Shown in pieces: positions 45,401-57,337 of a stretch of DNA of 64,000 nucleotides. How positions within the stretch are numbered: the stretch's first letter is position 1; each line of letters opens with the position of its first letter. The notes below the pieces were generated by a model, which saw only the letters and a list, made by a program, of their open reading frames with translations, did no database searches and was not told the origin of the DNA. The position numbers and the translations under genes are program-made. This DNA is from Nemopilema nomurai (lineage: Eukaryota > Cnidaria > Scyphozoa > Rhizostomeae > Rhizostomatidae): contig ML133500.1 of the NCBI GenBank assembly GCA_003864495.1, positions 520,710 through 584,709 of the forward strand. The letters run 5' to 3'.

Positions 45401-48400
45401 CTCTGCTGGCACAAGCACTGTTTCAAAAAGTGAAATTAGGGCTTTAACTTGTAGTTTCTGACTGGTAGGTAACTGGTCCATTAAAGAGAATCCCTGTGAA
45501 AATTAAAAAGAAAGCAAATGATTCTGCATGGCAAATATTCCATTGCCTATATTGATTTACCATTATATTTAACACAATTTCCTTTCCTCACATTTTTGAA
45601 ATTTTTATAAAAATTTTTACCTGAGACATTGTTGTGAGTGGTCAAATGAATGGCAAACACCAACTGTTTAACACAATCAACTAAATCTAAAGGCTGAAAT
45701 ACAGCAGCATTTTTATGTAATGTTTTCACCTAAAAGATGAGGCCAAAAAGGACCATCATTGACTTTTCAACTTTTGCAACAAAAAGGCTGATAATGTGCT
45801 TAAACCATTTGAATTCCTCAGGTCACAAGGACTCAAAATGATTCAATACTTTGCCCCCAACAAGCTTGTCACTTTTCCACTTTTTCTAAGTACCAGTGGC
45901 TGGTTCTTTCACACAGTTTCAACTAACTAGACCTCAACTTTATGATGGTTCCATGTCTCATTGAAGTTGCTGAAGCCAAATTATCTTTCCTTACTTAAAA
46001 TTGAAAGTCCAGCTTCATAATTTTGAAGGAAAGAAAGCAATAAATGAAATTTATGGCTGGCAGAAGCTGCCCTACTTGTTGGAAGTGATGTCTATTGAGT
46101 ATCAGGAATGAAGCTGCAATTCAGAATCTGTAGCTCTTGCTGCCAGAGGTAAAATAGATAATCTCTCCTTATGATGTCCAATTTTTAATAATTCCCCAAG
46201 TTTGTCAAAGTTCCCAAGTCAAGGTTCCCAAGTTTGTCAAAGTTTAAGGGATCACAGGGGTGGATTCAGAGAGAAATCTGACTACAGCTAAGGAAGGGAA
46301 ATTTTTTAGAACCACGCCCTTCAGGCTGTCTAAAATGAAGGCCATACCCCTTTTTGTGAATGCTATTGTTTTGTTGTTGGTCATATTATCAAATTTTTTG
46401 TTAGTGGTCAGCGCTAAAATCATATAATAAAATCTAACAAAAGCTTTGATCCCTGTTTTCTGTTAGGAATGCGTCACATTCACAGAACGGAAACAAAGGA
46501 AATCTCAAGGGCTATTGTTAACATTCTCAAAGGGAGATTGAACGCAACAGAATTTTGAAATAGGCTATTGACATAAGCGGTCGCGAATACAATTGCATAG
46601 GTCAGTCTATTTGTTTATTGGACAGTTAAACAACAATTGCATAGGTCAACTTGTATCTTGATTGGCTATTTGAGTCTGCACTGAATTTTATTGGACACTG
46701 TCTACAACAATTGCATAGGTAAACTCGGCTTCTTATTCGACAGTTCAATCTCACCTATGCTCATGCCAAATTTAGCATAGCTCAACTTGCCTGTCATTGG
46801 CTTGACGAACGAAGCAACAGCAATAGCGGCAATAGGTTGTGATGTAATCCCAGAGAACAGGAAGAATTTTTGTGGCATTGGATGACGTTAATTGATGCAA
46901 AAGGAAATTGTTTGAGGAAATCTGACTTATGCTCGCGCAAAGGCTGCTAACGTCTGGATCCGCCCCTGGATTATTCCAAAAAATCTTTAAAACTCAATGT
47001 GACCTGCCAAATGAAATTCATTCAACAAAGTTGCAAAAATCCCTGTTTACTTCATTAGGGTCTTGGTTTTGTCTTTGTAATCAGTGCCACTAGTAAACAG
47101 ACAACAGGTACTTTCTTTATTTACCTACCAATGCCAATAAAAATAGCAGGGGATCCTTTCTAAAGGGTACATGTAGACAGGTAGCCTTTATCCCCTGTAT
47201 CATCTTTCAGGTGAAATTACCCATAATACAACTAAAGTATGGTATGTTTCAGCAGTGAATGTTTGATTGAAAATTTGACAAAAAAACTAAGATAGTTGTG
47301 GCTTGAAAGGTAAAAATAGTTCTTATCCCATGCTGATTCATACAAACCTTTTTATGAAGCCAGGAAAGGATAGAATCTTCTGGTACTACTTCATCGTCTA
47401 TTCTCAGTAAAGGTACTTTCCCTGTTATGAAACACAATGTTATTATAGTGCCTGTTCTATTGAAAATAGCTGGCTTTGAGGGTTTACTACTGATGCTTAA
47501 CATAATTTGACATTTCAGATGGGAGGTTTATCATATGCTACTATAACTAAAAAATGCAAACAAAGAAGAAATCCATTTAAACATTCATAATCTAAAGTTT
47601 CACAAAAACCAGCAGCAATAGATAAAGAACACTATATGCCACCCATTTCTTTGGTAAATGAAGGCCAATAAGAAATATCTGGTAAATTTATCAATTGCAC
47701 AACTGAACACCTGTTACCTGATGGTGAAATATACTCTGCATTGGACCTCATTACCAAGTCATATTTTAGGTTTTGAAGTCTAAGAAGAGCCTATGAAATA
47801 ACAATAAGAGGATATCAATAAAAAGGAATATATAATGACTCACAAAACTGCTAATCTTGAGAATCCATGTAGCAGAATATCATTTTATTGTCCTCAGGAT
47901 TCCTTATGTGGTGTGTTTATAGCACAATGCATACATAGTCATTTACTATAATTTCACCAAGCTTTTAACAATTAAATGAAACTTTTGTAAATAGAGCATT
48001 TCTTCTATGGCCTCTATACATTTGAACTTATCTCTATTATAATTACCTCAATGCCATAGCACTTTGCTTGTTCTGGTAAAGTAATTTGACCTGAAAAATT
48101 AAGATGGTAAATCTATAGTTATTTTAGTTAAATGATTTGATTAAATATAAACATAAAGTTACTTCATTAAATGATTTTCAAAATGTTGACTATAAGTAAA
48201 AGTTACAGCAACTCACCAAGCAGTGGCTGGTAAATCTGGGCATCGTCAGGCCAATCATTGGAACTGTCTCCTGTCGAAAAATGCAAAATATGAGGAGAGG
48301 TTGTAAGGCTGTATGATGTGCAAATTATGAAATAGCGAACTAAACACGATTCATAGAAGAAATTTGAGAGCTACTAGCAACATCATAGTTCCTCTGGCTA

Positions 48401-48718
48401 GGACACTGGGAACCTTTATGCTCATGGCAGTGCCCTGGTCCTTCCCCACCTCTTGATTACTTATGCCTAGAAATACAGAGCCGGCGAATCACTCTGTGTG
48501 TTTGCTCCTAAAAGGGACTCGAACCATGGAAGGTACATAATAATAACAATGCAAGGGCCTTTAAGAGGATTGGCGAAGGGGCTTTTTCAGCAGTTTAAAT
48601 ACATATTGTACACTCAATACATTGATCCAGTTGATCTTATAGAGTTTATCGATAGAGAAGAAAATATACCCTGAGATGCAGCAGCAAAAGCTTGAGATGC
48701 TAGGGAAGAACTTGTCAT
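42487..48718 (-). CDS. MTX2: Metaxin-2
   Basis: Mitochondrial outer-membrane protein that partners metaxin-1 and the SAM complex in beta-barrel import. Eleven exons: 48670-48718, 48217-48270, 48047-48090, 47718-47790, 47348-47421, 45401-45493, 44795-44833, 43965-44087, 43154-43230, 42686-42813, 42487-42566. Phases match, giving about 277 residues (human 263). Motifs in order: WPDDAQIYQPLLGQITLPEQ, the thioredoxin-fold signature RSNAEYISPSGKVPLL, LYCSWLDAG, VYGSVYPKPLKYLL, KSTLRARGW and ATEADALLFGHLQAIL. The spacing is that of the GST-like metaxin fold, and no C-terminal membrane helix is seen, as expected for MTX2. The start at 48718 (MTSSSLASQAF) fits the family length. An in-frame ATG at 48829 would add 37 unconserved residues. 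The last exon diverges most from vertebrates. Confidence 0.9.
43735..43766. repeat. ATA-rich simple repeat
   Basis: Runs of AATAATATAATAATAATAT in an MTX2 intron. Confidence 0.8.
46255..46968. mobile_element. hAT-like MITE, ~714 bp
   Basis: The left end CAGGGGTGGATTCAGA and the right end, reverse-complemented, CAGGGGCGGATCCAGA form a 16-bp inverted repeat with two mismatches, the familiar hAT-type terminus. The flanking 8-mers (AGGGATCA, GATTATTC) do not match, so the target duplication is eroded or the edge is slightly off. Inside, ACAATTGCATAGGT recurs at about 46589, 46633 and 46707. No transposase frame. Lies in the long MTX2 intron. Confidence 0.6.
48400..48530 (-). mobile_element. tRNA-derived SINE, copy 2 (5'-truncated)
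   Basis: Shares the body of the 41509-41716 element (GGACACTG at the tail, then GTGCCCTGGTCCTTCC, ATACAGAG, CACTCTG in plus orientation) and the B box GGTTCGAGTCC (48515-48525), but ends before the A box. It is in the first intron of MTX2, in the same orientation as copy 1. Confidence 0.78.
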
Positions 48719-48879
48719 TTTCAATTTTTCACAAACTAATTGAATTTTTCTTGATAAGGTAGCCTCGTTTAGGTAAAAGTCACCATTGTCAATCGACCTC
48801 GTTATCAACTGGCCTCGTTCGTTCCACATGTTTAGAAATATCCTTTTTCATATGGCCTGTGTTTAGAAAGGGTGAAGAA
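48719..48879. promoter_or_regulatory. Shared bidirectional promoter of MTX2 and GTPBP4
   Basis: 161 bp lie between the two start codons. The MTX2-proximal part keeps an open frame on the minus strand, but this is not conserved coding sequence. CCTCGTT occurs three times in the plus orientation at about 48764, 48797 and 48813. No TATA box. The arrangement is seen directly; the repeated motif as a factor site is conjecture. Confidence 0.55.
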
Positions 48880-51800
48880 ATGGCAACTCAATACAACTTC
48901 AAAAAGATCCAGGTCGTTCCGACCTCAAAGGTAATCGAGACGTACATTTATTATAATGGCGATCTTATTGATGTCAGTTAAGCTAATTTTGCCAAGTTTC
49001 ACCAACAAGTCTGCCCCAAGGCTCACTTTTTTAAACATGTCATCAAGAGTTTTGAAAACAACAGTTGTTTTTTGTTCATCGAAGTCTTGTGTCATATAGC
49101 TGCTGATGTTGTCAGCATCATTGAAAAAAACACGAGTAAAGAATACTTGCTGCCATAGGCAATTGGTTTACGATCGTTAGGATAACGTCATACAAAAATA
49201 GAGACGTTCCCTTGAATGAATTGGGTAATCCTCTCACTTCCTCAAAATGCGTATCGTAGTTTATATTTGTTACAGCAAACAGTTCCCATAAAATTCATAT
49301 AAAGAAGCAGCTGCAGAAATTTAAACTGCCCAAATGAAAAGAAGCACCTATAAATAACTTCCTAGTGATATGAAATAACTTTCACATTGTATATAGTTGA
49401 CAATTTTTTGTTAGAGCTTTACTGCTACATTTTACTTTATCACTTCTATAAAAATAGATTGCTAATTACATATTTATTGCTTCTTTGCTTTTTAGGATTT
49501 CATTGACATTATATTGTCTAAAACCCAACGAAAGACACCAACAGTCGTTCACAAGTATGTCCATTCTTCATGTTGCTATTGTGCTCTTTTGGTTTCTAGT
49601 TGATTTTTTCAACCTATTCTTTAAAACGACATATTTTAAAAGAAAAATGTTTGAATAATTGCAAATAGATTCAGATATCAGTATTAGACCTGATGCAAAA
49701 TGTTATAGGCCATAGAGGGTAGGATCAAGTTTTACACAATCTCATGATAAAGACAGTAAATCAATGATTTTCATTTCAGGCATTATAAAATTTCAAGGAT
49801 CAGACAGTTTTATACAAAAAAGATCAAGTTTACCCAGCAAAACTATCATGACAAGTTGACCCAAATTATTACAGATTTTCCAAGACTTGAAGTAAGTGCT
49901 ATATTCGTTCACGATTTATTGATAGTGTTAAGCAATAGATTGCTTATTTGTTTGAATATTGCACCAATGAAACATTTTGATATGAATTTCTTTACTGTTT
50001 ATGTTCAAATCTCATCTAATAAGTTTCTGTTAAATTCTCTTAGGACATACATCCATTCTATAGTGATCTGCTGAACATTTTGTATGATAAAGATCATTAC
50101 AAACTTGCACTTGGGCAAATCAATACTGCCATGCATTTGATTGACAAGTGGGTACAATCCAGTCATCCTTCTAATTAATACCTACATGCTTTTTGTTTTA
50201 TGTGATGTAATGCTCACTGTCATTTCATCACTTGAGAAAACATAATAACGCAAACATTTATTCCCCACAAGATTGACCACTTGTCTGAAATATCTCTAAA
50301 TTGTTTTCAAAAGGAGGGACAATCTAGGGCTTTAATTGGTTCTGTGAATTTATTGTTAACAATCACATTGTTGGTCAGTTTTAAGCAAGTGTTATACAGC
50401 TTGAATATTGGATAGGAAAGAAAAGGAAACTTGTAGAATGTGCAAAATGCTTATTGATAGTAGAGTTGATCACCATAATGAGATATGGTAGCGCAAAATC
50501 AATAAACATCATCTGGGCAACAAAGAACTTTTTCTTACAAGAATATAATCATTAGAAGCTAGTGTCAGAATGCTTCTTGCTATGGTGAAGAAATGATATA
50601 CAAAAAAAAATCAACTGAACTTCAACTAGATGTCACTTTGAAATTGCAAAATCTGACATGTTTTATAAAACATTAACAAAAGTTAACACATGGTCCTCTC
50701 TGTTTTTACCATTGTTGGTTTTGAATTGTAAAACATAGAAGAGTTAACACAAATACTGATAGCCAGATTGACCAAATAAGATCACCTAACTGCATGTAGA
50801 TTATCATGAACATTTCGATTACATATGGCAACGAAAATATAGTTGAATTGAGGATTCTCAAAGTTTTCAGCAATTTGACATTATTTGTTGTAAAATCAAG
50901 AAAGTGATCAGTTGTTTCACACATTTAATCCAGTGGAGAATCTATAAAGAACAAGGATTTCAATATCTGACACCATTTTATATGTTTTACATTGTTTTCA
51001 GTGTTTCAAAGGATTACACAAGACTGATGAAGTATGGTGATTCGCTATATAGATGTAAACAGCTCAAAAAGGCTGCACTTGGGAGGTTTGTAAAATGAGC
51101 TTCTAATCTGTATATATATATATAAATATTTGTTCTTTGTTTTGTGATTGCTAGTTACATTTTTAGTTCCATAATTTTACACAATTATTTTTTTCTTGTT
51201 TTTTGCTAAGAGACTTGTTATAACATACATATTAACATCTGGCAGTAAACATTTTAAGTTTCTGGAAAGTTTTGGAAACCTAATGATTTTGCTAATGGTC
51301 AAGTCAGTAGAATAAACTAAAACATCATCTGAAATGCATAATTACTTGTTTGAACTATGTATCCTTAGATTTTCTAACTTTTGATTTGCACTTGCAGGAT
51401 GTGTACAATAATGAAGAGACAAAACCAGAGTTTGCAGTATCTTGAACAAGGTATATACACATTCAGCAAAACAGTTCTGTTTTGGTCAATTTTGGTGATA
51501 GTGTAAGGACACTCTCATAAAAGGGCATATTATCACATAATTTTACTGATTTAACCTTAAGCTTTTGGTTCACTGTTCATTAACTAATTTGAATAAATAC
51601 CCATCAAATTCTTTTTAAGTGAGACAACACTTGTCAAGATTGCCATCCATAGACCCAAACACAAGAACTCTCCTTTTATGTGGGTAAGTATCATGTTAGG
51701 CAAATCTTGTGAGGCTATGTTTTTTAACATTCAGAAATAAATAGTTATTCAAAATTGTGATTTTTATGATGCATTTTATTTAAGCCCATTTTGTTCAAGA

Positions 51801-54800
51801 CTTCTAGATCTCTTGTTGATGATAATGGTTATAATATTGAAATGTTTAGGCCCTATCACCAATCATTAAATAATTTATGTTTATCAGGGAACCAATCAAA
51901 TATATTCGCAAGGGTTATAATGATATTATGAACTGAGATAATGTCTTGTCAATTGTTTTGTTTAATCATCAAATTAGGTTCCCAAATGTTGGAAAGTCAA
52001 GTTTCATGAACAAGGTAACAAGAGCAGATGTTGAAGTACAGCCATATGCCTTCACTACAAAGTCACTCTTTGTTGGCCACATGGATTACAAATACTTAAG
52101 GTGGCAGGTTATTGATACCCCAGGTATTCTTGACCATTCCCTGGAAGAAAGAAATACCATTGAGATGCAGGTTAATATTTATGGTTAATTGTTTTCAGCT
52201 TTTAGCAAAATTTAGTGATAAAATCTTTGTAGCAATTATTTGCCCTAGGTTGTATTTGTTGAAATAAAATTTAGCTTGTTCCCAATTTTTTAGATATTTA
52301 GTAGTTTGTTTACCTGTGATACAACTTCATTTTCTTAACCTACAATCCAGCCTTTGTTTATTGCACAAGGTTCAATTTAGACATATTTTGCATTTAAATG
52401 TATCTGTTCAATTATTTTAGGCACTTGTTTGTTTGGGAGTTATATGAATACTCTTATATTGTTATATGAGCTTCCCAAATTAACTTAGAGAAACTGAAAA
52501 TTGTTTAAAGTGCAAATTCATTGCTGATTGAGTCCAGTTGAATGTGATAAATAAAATCCTTTGGTGGCTCTTGTTCATCCATTACTTCTTTATTTTTGTC
52601 TAGGCCATCACAGCTCTGGCCCACATCAGAGCTGCAGTTTTGTTTGTCATGGATCTCTCAGAGCAATGTAACCATTCAATTGAAGAGCAAATTGCCTTAT
52701 TCAACAATATCAAGCCCTTGTTTACAAACAAGCCAATTATTGTTTGTTTGAATAAGATTGACATTGTTGGAGTGGATGAGTTGACTGAAGATAAGAAGAA
52801 ACTACTGGAGCTTCTCAATGAGGATGGTTAGTTTCTGGGTTTTTTGTGTCATTCAGCAATCACTAGTTAGTCATGGAGCAAAAATGGCAGTAATTTGCCT
52901 AGTTTTTGTATGAGAGCTAATACGCAATAACCCAATCAATTAACATCCAACTGAAAACAATCATGGAAAATGTTACCAGTTAAACACTAACCTTATGTGT
53001 TAGGGTATGCAACAGAGTTTTGACGAAAAAAAGTATACAACTGCCTTATTGCTAGCCCTTTATCACAGCAACTCAAAAGGCAAAAGTTAGCTAAAACATT
53101 ACAATTAAAAGAAATGTTTTAAGCATAGGCCAAAATATTTACACACATAACAAAGCAAAGACCTTGAATGGTGAATTCACGATAGCCTTTTGAGATAAAA
53201 CTGGAAGAATTTGGGTTAAAATGTCTACACTTTAAGGCTCATAGCAAAGCTCCTTTTTCATGACACTAGCAAGACCTTTGACATTCCGAAAATCTTGAAA
53301 AATCCGTCGCTGTTAAATATAATTTGTGCATTTAGTAGCCCTCACTACTCATCCAATTTTCTTCAAGGTGTCTCTGTGATTCCCATGAGTAATGTAACAG
53401 AAGAAGGTGTGATGCAAGTGAAGACAGACGCATGCGAGAGACTTCTTGCCCATCGTGTGGATGTAAAAATGAAGAGCAAAAAGATGGGAGACATTGTGAA
53501 TAGACTGCATGTTGCAGTCCCTAAGCCAAGAGATAACAAGGATAGGCCAGCATTCATTCCTGATGGTGCAACAAAGAAAGGTATAATTCCAGTTTCCACC
53601 GCAGATATACTGTCAATCATAGTTTGTGGATATTTGTATTAAACTGTCTGTTGTACTTGCACCAATGTACTTTCAAGTGGCTTTAAATATTTTGCTTCAT
53701 GCAATTGATAAACAAATTTTTGCCTAAGGAGGAAAGTTTAAATGATAAAAAGTATTCCTAAATGTAAAAACGTTGAGAGTTTAAATCAAGTGATAAGAGT
53801 AATCATCCTATTTGACTTGTGCCATAATTAAATTGTTATGATTTTTTATTGAAAAAATTGCATTGTTAGGCAAAGGTATGGATGTCGATAAACAGTACAA
53901 GAAGCTTCAAAAAGATTACGAAAAGGAACTCAGAGAAGAGTACAAATTCGACGACAAGAAGCTTTATATCATGCCGCAGGAAGAAAAATATGATGTTATT
54001 CCTGAACTTGTTAATGGAAAGAACATCGCTGATTTTATTGACCCCGAAATTCTTGAGAAATTGGAAGAGTTAGAGCGAGAGGAAGAACTAAGAGAAGCTG
54101 CTGGAGTTTATGATTCAGAAATTGACGAGCTGGATTCAGAAGAGGAAGAAACACAGAAGCTTGCACAAGAGTACGAGACAAATAATTTCCATTTTCTGGG
54201 GCTTCGCCTTCTTCTTTAGAAGACACTTTTAGGGTTCATTTAGCAAACGTATTCTGCTTCGATATTTGTTTTACCTTTATAGCACATGGAGACAAAAATT
54301 TTGATCAAACAGCCTTTGGAATTTATGAATTTTTTAAAGATTTAGTTAGATGGTACAAGTGTGAGGTGTTTTCAAAAACACTGCCATTCTTATTTCAGGA
54401 TAAGGAAAAAGAAGAAGATCCGAGTGCAAGAAAATAGAGAAAAGAAAAGAAGAAATTACCCGACTCTTCCAAGGAGAGCATCGTTGAAGGTTTGTAAAGT
54501 ATATTAAAAACCTCTTTGATCTCTTCTGAGACTGGCTACAAACAAATTTTCACAGGCCTTGTCCAAAAGATCTCCAGTAGTAATTATTCAAAATGTTACT
54601 TTCAAATTATCTGTTCCATTCGGTCCTAGCTGAAAAAACTATTTCCATGCCACGTAAGGATTTGTGCCATTGTCTAAGCAATCTTTGTGCTCCTCTGAAG
54701 GAACCATCGTTTTCTTTTCAGGTTGACAAGTTCGGAAAGTCTCGCAAGAAAGCTGACGAGAATGGCGACGACGAAATGGAATACAACGTTGATGGAGGCT

Positions 54801-56149
54801 TGGAAATGGTATGGCTAGATAACGTTTGAAGTTTCTTTACTGGGATGCGCGCATTTTGTATACTATAAGAGTGATTGGATTGTTCATAGCGATGGACACT
54901 GTTTGACAGTGGCCGTAAAGGCAGGCCGTTTGATATTTACTTGGCTTTGTCGACTCAAGGTTTGCCAAACTTGTCCGTCCCGACGGCATCTTCTCTACTT
55001 TGATAACACAGCGAGCCAGTGCATACTGCTTGGCTAACGCGCCACGTTTTCTTCCAGGGCGACGACTCCATTCGAGCTCGATCCCTCAGTCGCAAGAACA
55101 GGAAACGAAAGCATGAAGCCAGCGTCGCAGCAGCGAATGCGTCTCGCAACCGGAGCTCCTCCAAAGTGCCTCGAGACCAATCTGGTATTCCGGATCCCAA
55201 GGTAATGAAAACTCATTCACCAACGTGTATTGTGTGTCACCAATGGTAGCTACGATGCGTTCGCTTCGCGGTTGAGCAAGGCAGCTGAGCCGGTTATCTT
55301 TGGGACATTCCAAGATCTAGAGTATCGTATGTAGTGCAGAAAGCTTTTATATCTTTCATCGCACTTTCTATGCGGATACCCCGTGGCACAGAAGGGCATT
55401 TTGTTTCAACGTTCGTTTTGGCTGCCATGTGTCCAATGCCTTTTTAACAGCTTTGTAGCTATTTCCACCAGCTTCTCCCTCTTTGCCTCTCGTACACTTA
55501 GTAATCTCCTTGAGATACGTAATGAATTTCAAGTGCCTTAACGCAGGCCTTTTGTTTGCAGAAACGAGCAAAGGTACGAAAATTGGCCAAAGTTTCGCAG
55601 AGGAAGTTGAACCAGTATGGGAAAGCAGGTACGTGAAAACCATTCTTACCATCTTTGCCGTCAAAATACAATATTTCATACCCGTATACAAAAACTTACA
55701 TATTGAATATAATTATTCATTCAGTTAATTTTTAATTAAAACATATCAGTACCATTTCATCGTTTCTCTTGTACTAGAAAGCCTCTATTTACACTCTATA
55801 TTCAATTATTAAAGAAATGATGCAAAATTTCAAGGAAAACGAAATCTCGGTAAACTGTTTTACACATTAGGTGTAGTTAAAAAAAATATTATTATTCGGG
55901 GTTTGAGAATATTCCCAATCAACTCTTGCTTTGCTTATCAGAAAACCATATAGTTTTATCTGCTTTAACAGCGTTTACCATCATAAAAACCTGACATTTT
56001 GATACAAATTTGCTTATTTTTTATTTGTTTATGTGGCGATGTTTTTAATTGCTTGAATTGTAGGTGAGGCTGATAGAAAAATCCAGTCCAAGATGCCAAA
56101 ACATTTGTTTGCTGGAAAAAGAAAGCAAGGAAAGACTCAACGGCGATAA
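48880..56149 (+). CDS. GTPBP4: Nucleolar GTP-binding protein 1 (NOG1 / GTPBP4)
   Basis: Nucleolar GTPase needed for 60S ribosomal subunit assembly. Sixteen exons: 48880-48930, 49496-49554, 49780-49891, 50044-50147, 51002-51085, 51398-51450, 51620-51683, 51978-52170, 52604-52826, 53368-53580, 53870-54170, 54399-54489, 54722-54808, 55058-55201, 55562-55628, 56064-56149. Phases are consistent, giving 643 residues (human 634). The N-terminal helical domain starts [17 protein letters not shown] and includes [18 protein letters not shown]. The G domain follows with G1 PNVGKSS, the switch region [21 protein letters not shown]3 DTPGILDH and G4 NKID. Then the NOGCT region ([20 protein letters not shown]), a lysine/arginine-rich nucleolar tail with [13 protein letters not shown], and the end [18 protein letters not shown]. 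All key G motifs are intact. Exon 54722-54808 is the least conserved part. Divergent from MTX2. Confidence 0.95.
51111..51126. repeat. TA microsatellite
   Basis: Eight alternating TA steps in a GTPBP4 intron. Confidence 0.85.
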
Positions 56150-57337
56150 TCCCGAACTGTTGACATTAAATTTCTCTTCGAAAGTATTTTCTAGTATCGA
56201 AATGAAATTAATCTGCGTTCAAATTAACACGATAGGTGCCCTTGGAATTAAAGCTTGCCTTTTATAACCAATAATTTTGGGGAAATCGAGAAGTTTTTTG
56301 GTGTCTGTTTGTACTGTGATTTGCGTTGTGTTGAAAACCTCATTTAGTTTATTCCGATGTCTGTCAAAATTCAGCCTTGAGAAAGTCTATCAACATGCAC
56401 ACATAGCTGAGATTGCCTGTTTGATGATTTGGAAATCTTCGTGAACCGGAAAAGGGTTTGCAAGTTGACTTTCCAAAGCAAACAAGCAAACTCTCAGCAT
56501 TAGTAGTAATATTTGGTTCCTTTATGATCCGTGGTAACACAGCAGTTCAGATTTGGAGCAACGGGGGAGATAACCATTTGTATAGACAATGGTATTCACA
56601 AAAGAAACTTCCAACGTGACACTTGTCTAAACAAGATTCAAAGTCAATCTACAAGAAAGCCTTTGAAACTTGTAATGTATACTCCTTTGCAATGGTTAGG
56701 ATTTTCTGGCGAGACTCCACCATCCGAATAGCATTGCACGTGTGAGGTCACTAATCTGATACGATCGGTAGCATACACAACATTACAGTGAAATGCAAAA
56801 GAGCACAAAAACAGAAGCAACAACAACAACCACAACAAAACCCATATATAGAATTTGAGATTGACACGTGACATACCACAAATTACAAATGACGTGACGT
56901 GCATTGACATTTACCAAGACGGGATTCACAGCCAACTGGGAGTTAATTCAAAATGGGTGGCGAATCGTACAAAATCTACTTTTAATATCTAATAGTCGGT
57001 TGAATTCAAGAAATTTTATTAACCCAATTCCACAGATAACATAGAACAAAATCATTCTACTTTCTATAGCTTGTAATCAAAAGTTTCGGTAATCCATTGT
57101 CACAGGTAAAAAAGTTCGCAGCGAAAACGCGATTACAAATCAATTTGATGCTTAGATAAGCATAAATCAACAACGGTTTTCGTACGAATGGGAGATCAGT
57201 ATTCGAAAGCTGGTTGAAAAAGAAAAGCAAGTTCATACCAAAATTCAAGTTAGAATGGGCCAACATGAGGAAAAATTTAGCACCACTTCACACAGCTTCG
57301 CTTGCTAGTAATGTCGAAGAAGAGTCCAAGATGTGAG
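56150..57337. other. Convergent intergenic region between GTPBP4 and MIOS
   Basis: Holds the two 3' UTRs. A minus-strand AATAAA (plus-strand TTTATT at 57015-57020), about 320 bp past the MIOS stop, is a likely polyadenylation signal for MIOS. I found no clear canonical signal for GTPBP4 in the first 150 bp after its stop. The ORFs here show no domain. Confidence 0.5.

Noticed and set aside
45621..45729. Exon-like minus segment (VKTLHKNAAVFQPLD..., acceptor and donor present) between MTX2 exons
   Set aside because: Its 109 bp would break the phase 0 to phase 0 join. Without it HKK joins GFSLMD exactly as the metaxin-2 family requires.
48719..48829. Upstream in-frame ATG for MTX2 at 48829
   Set aside because: The extra 37 residues have no family counterpart and would lie 51 bp from the GTPBP4 start, inside the presumed promoter.
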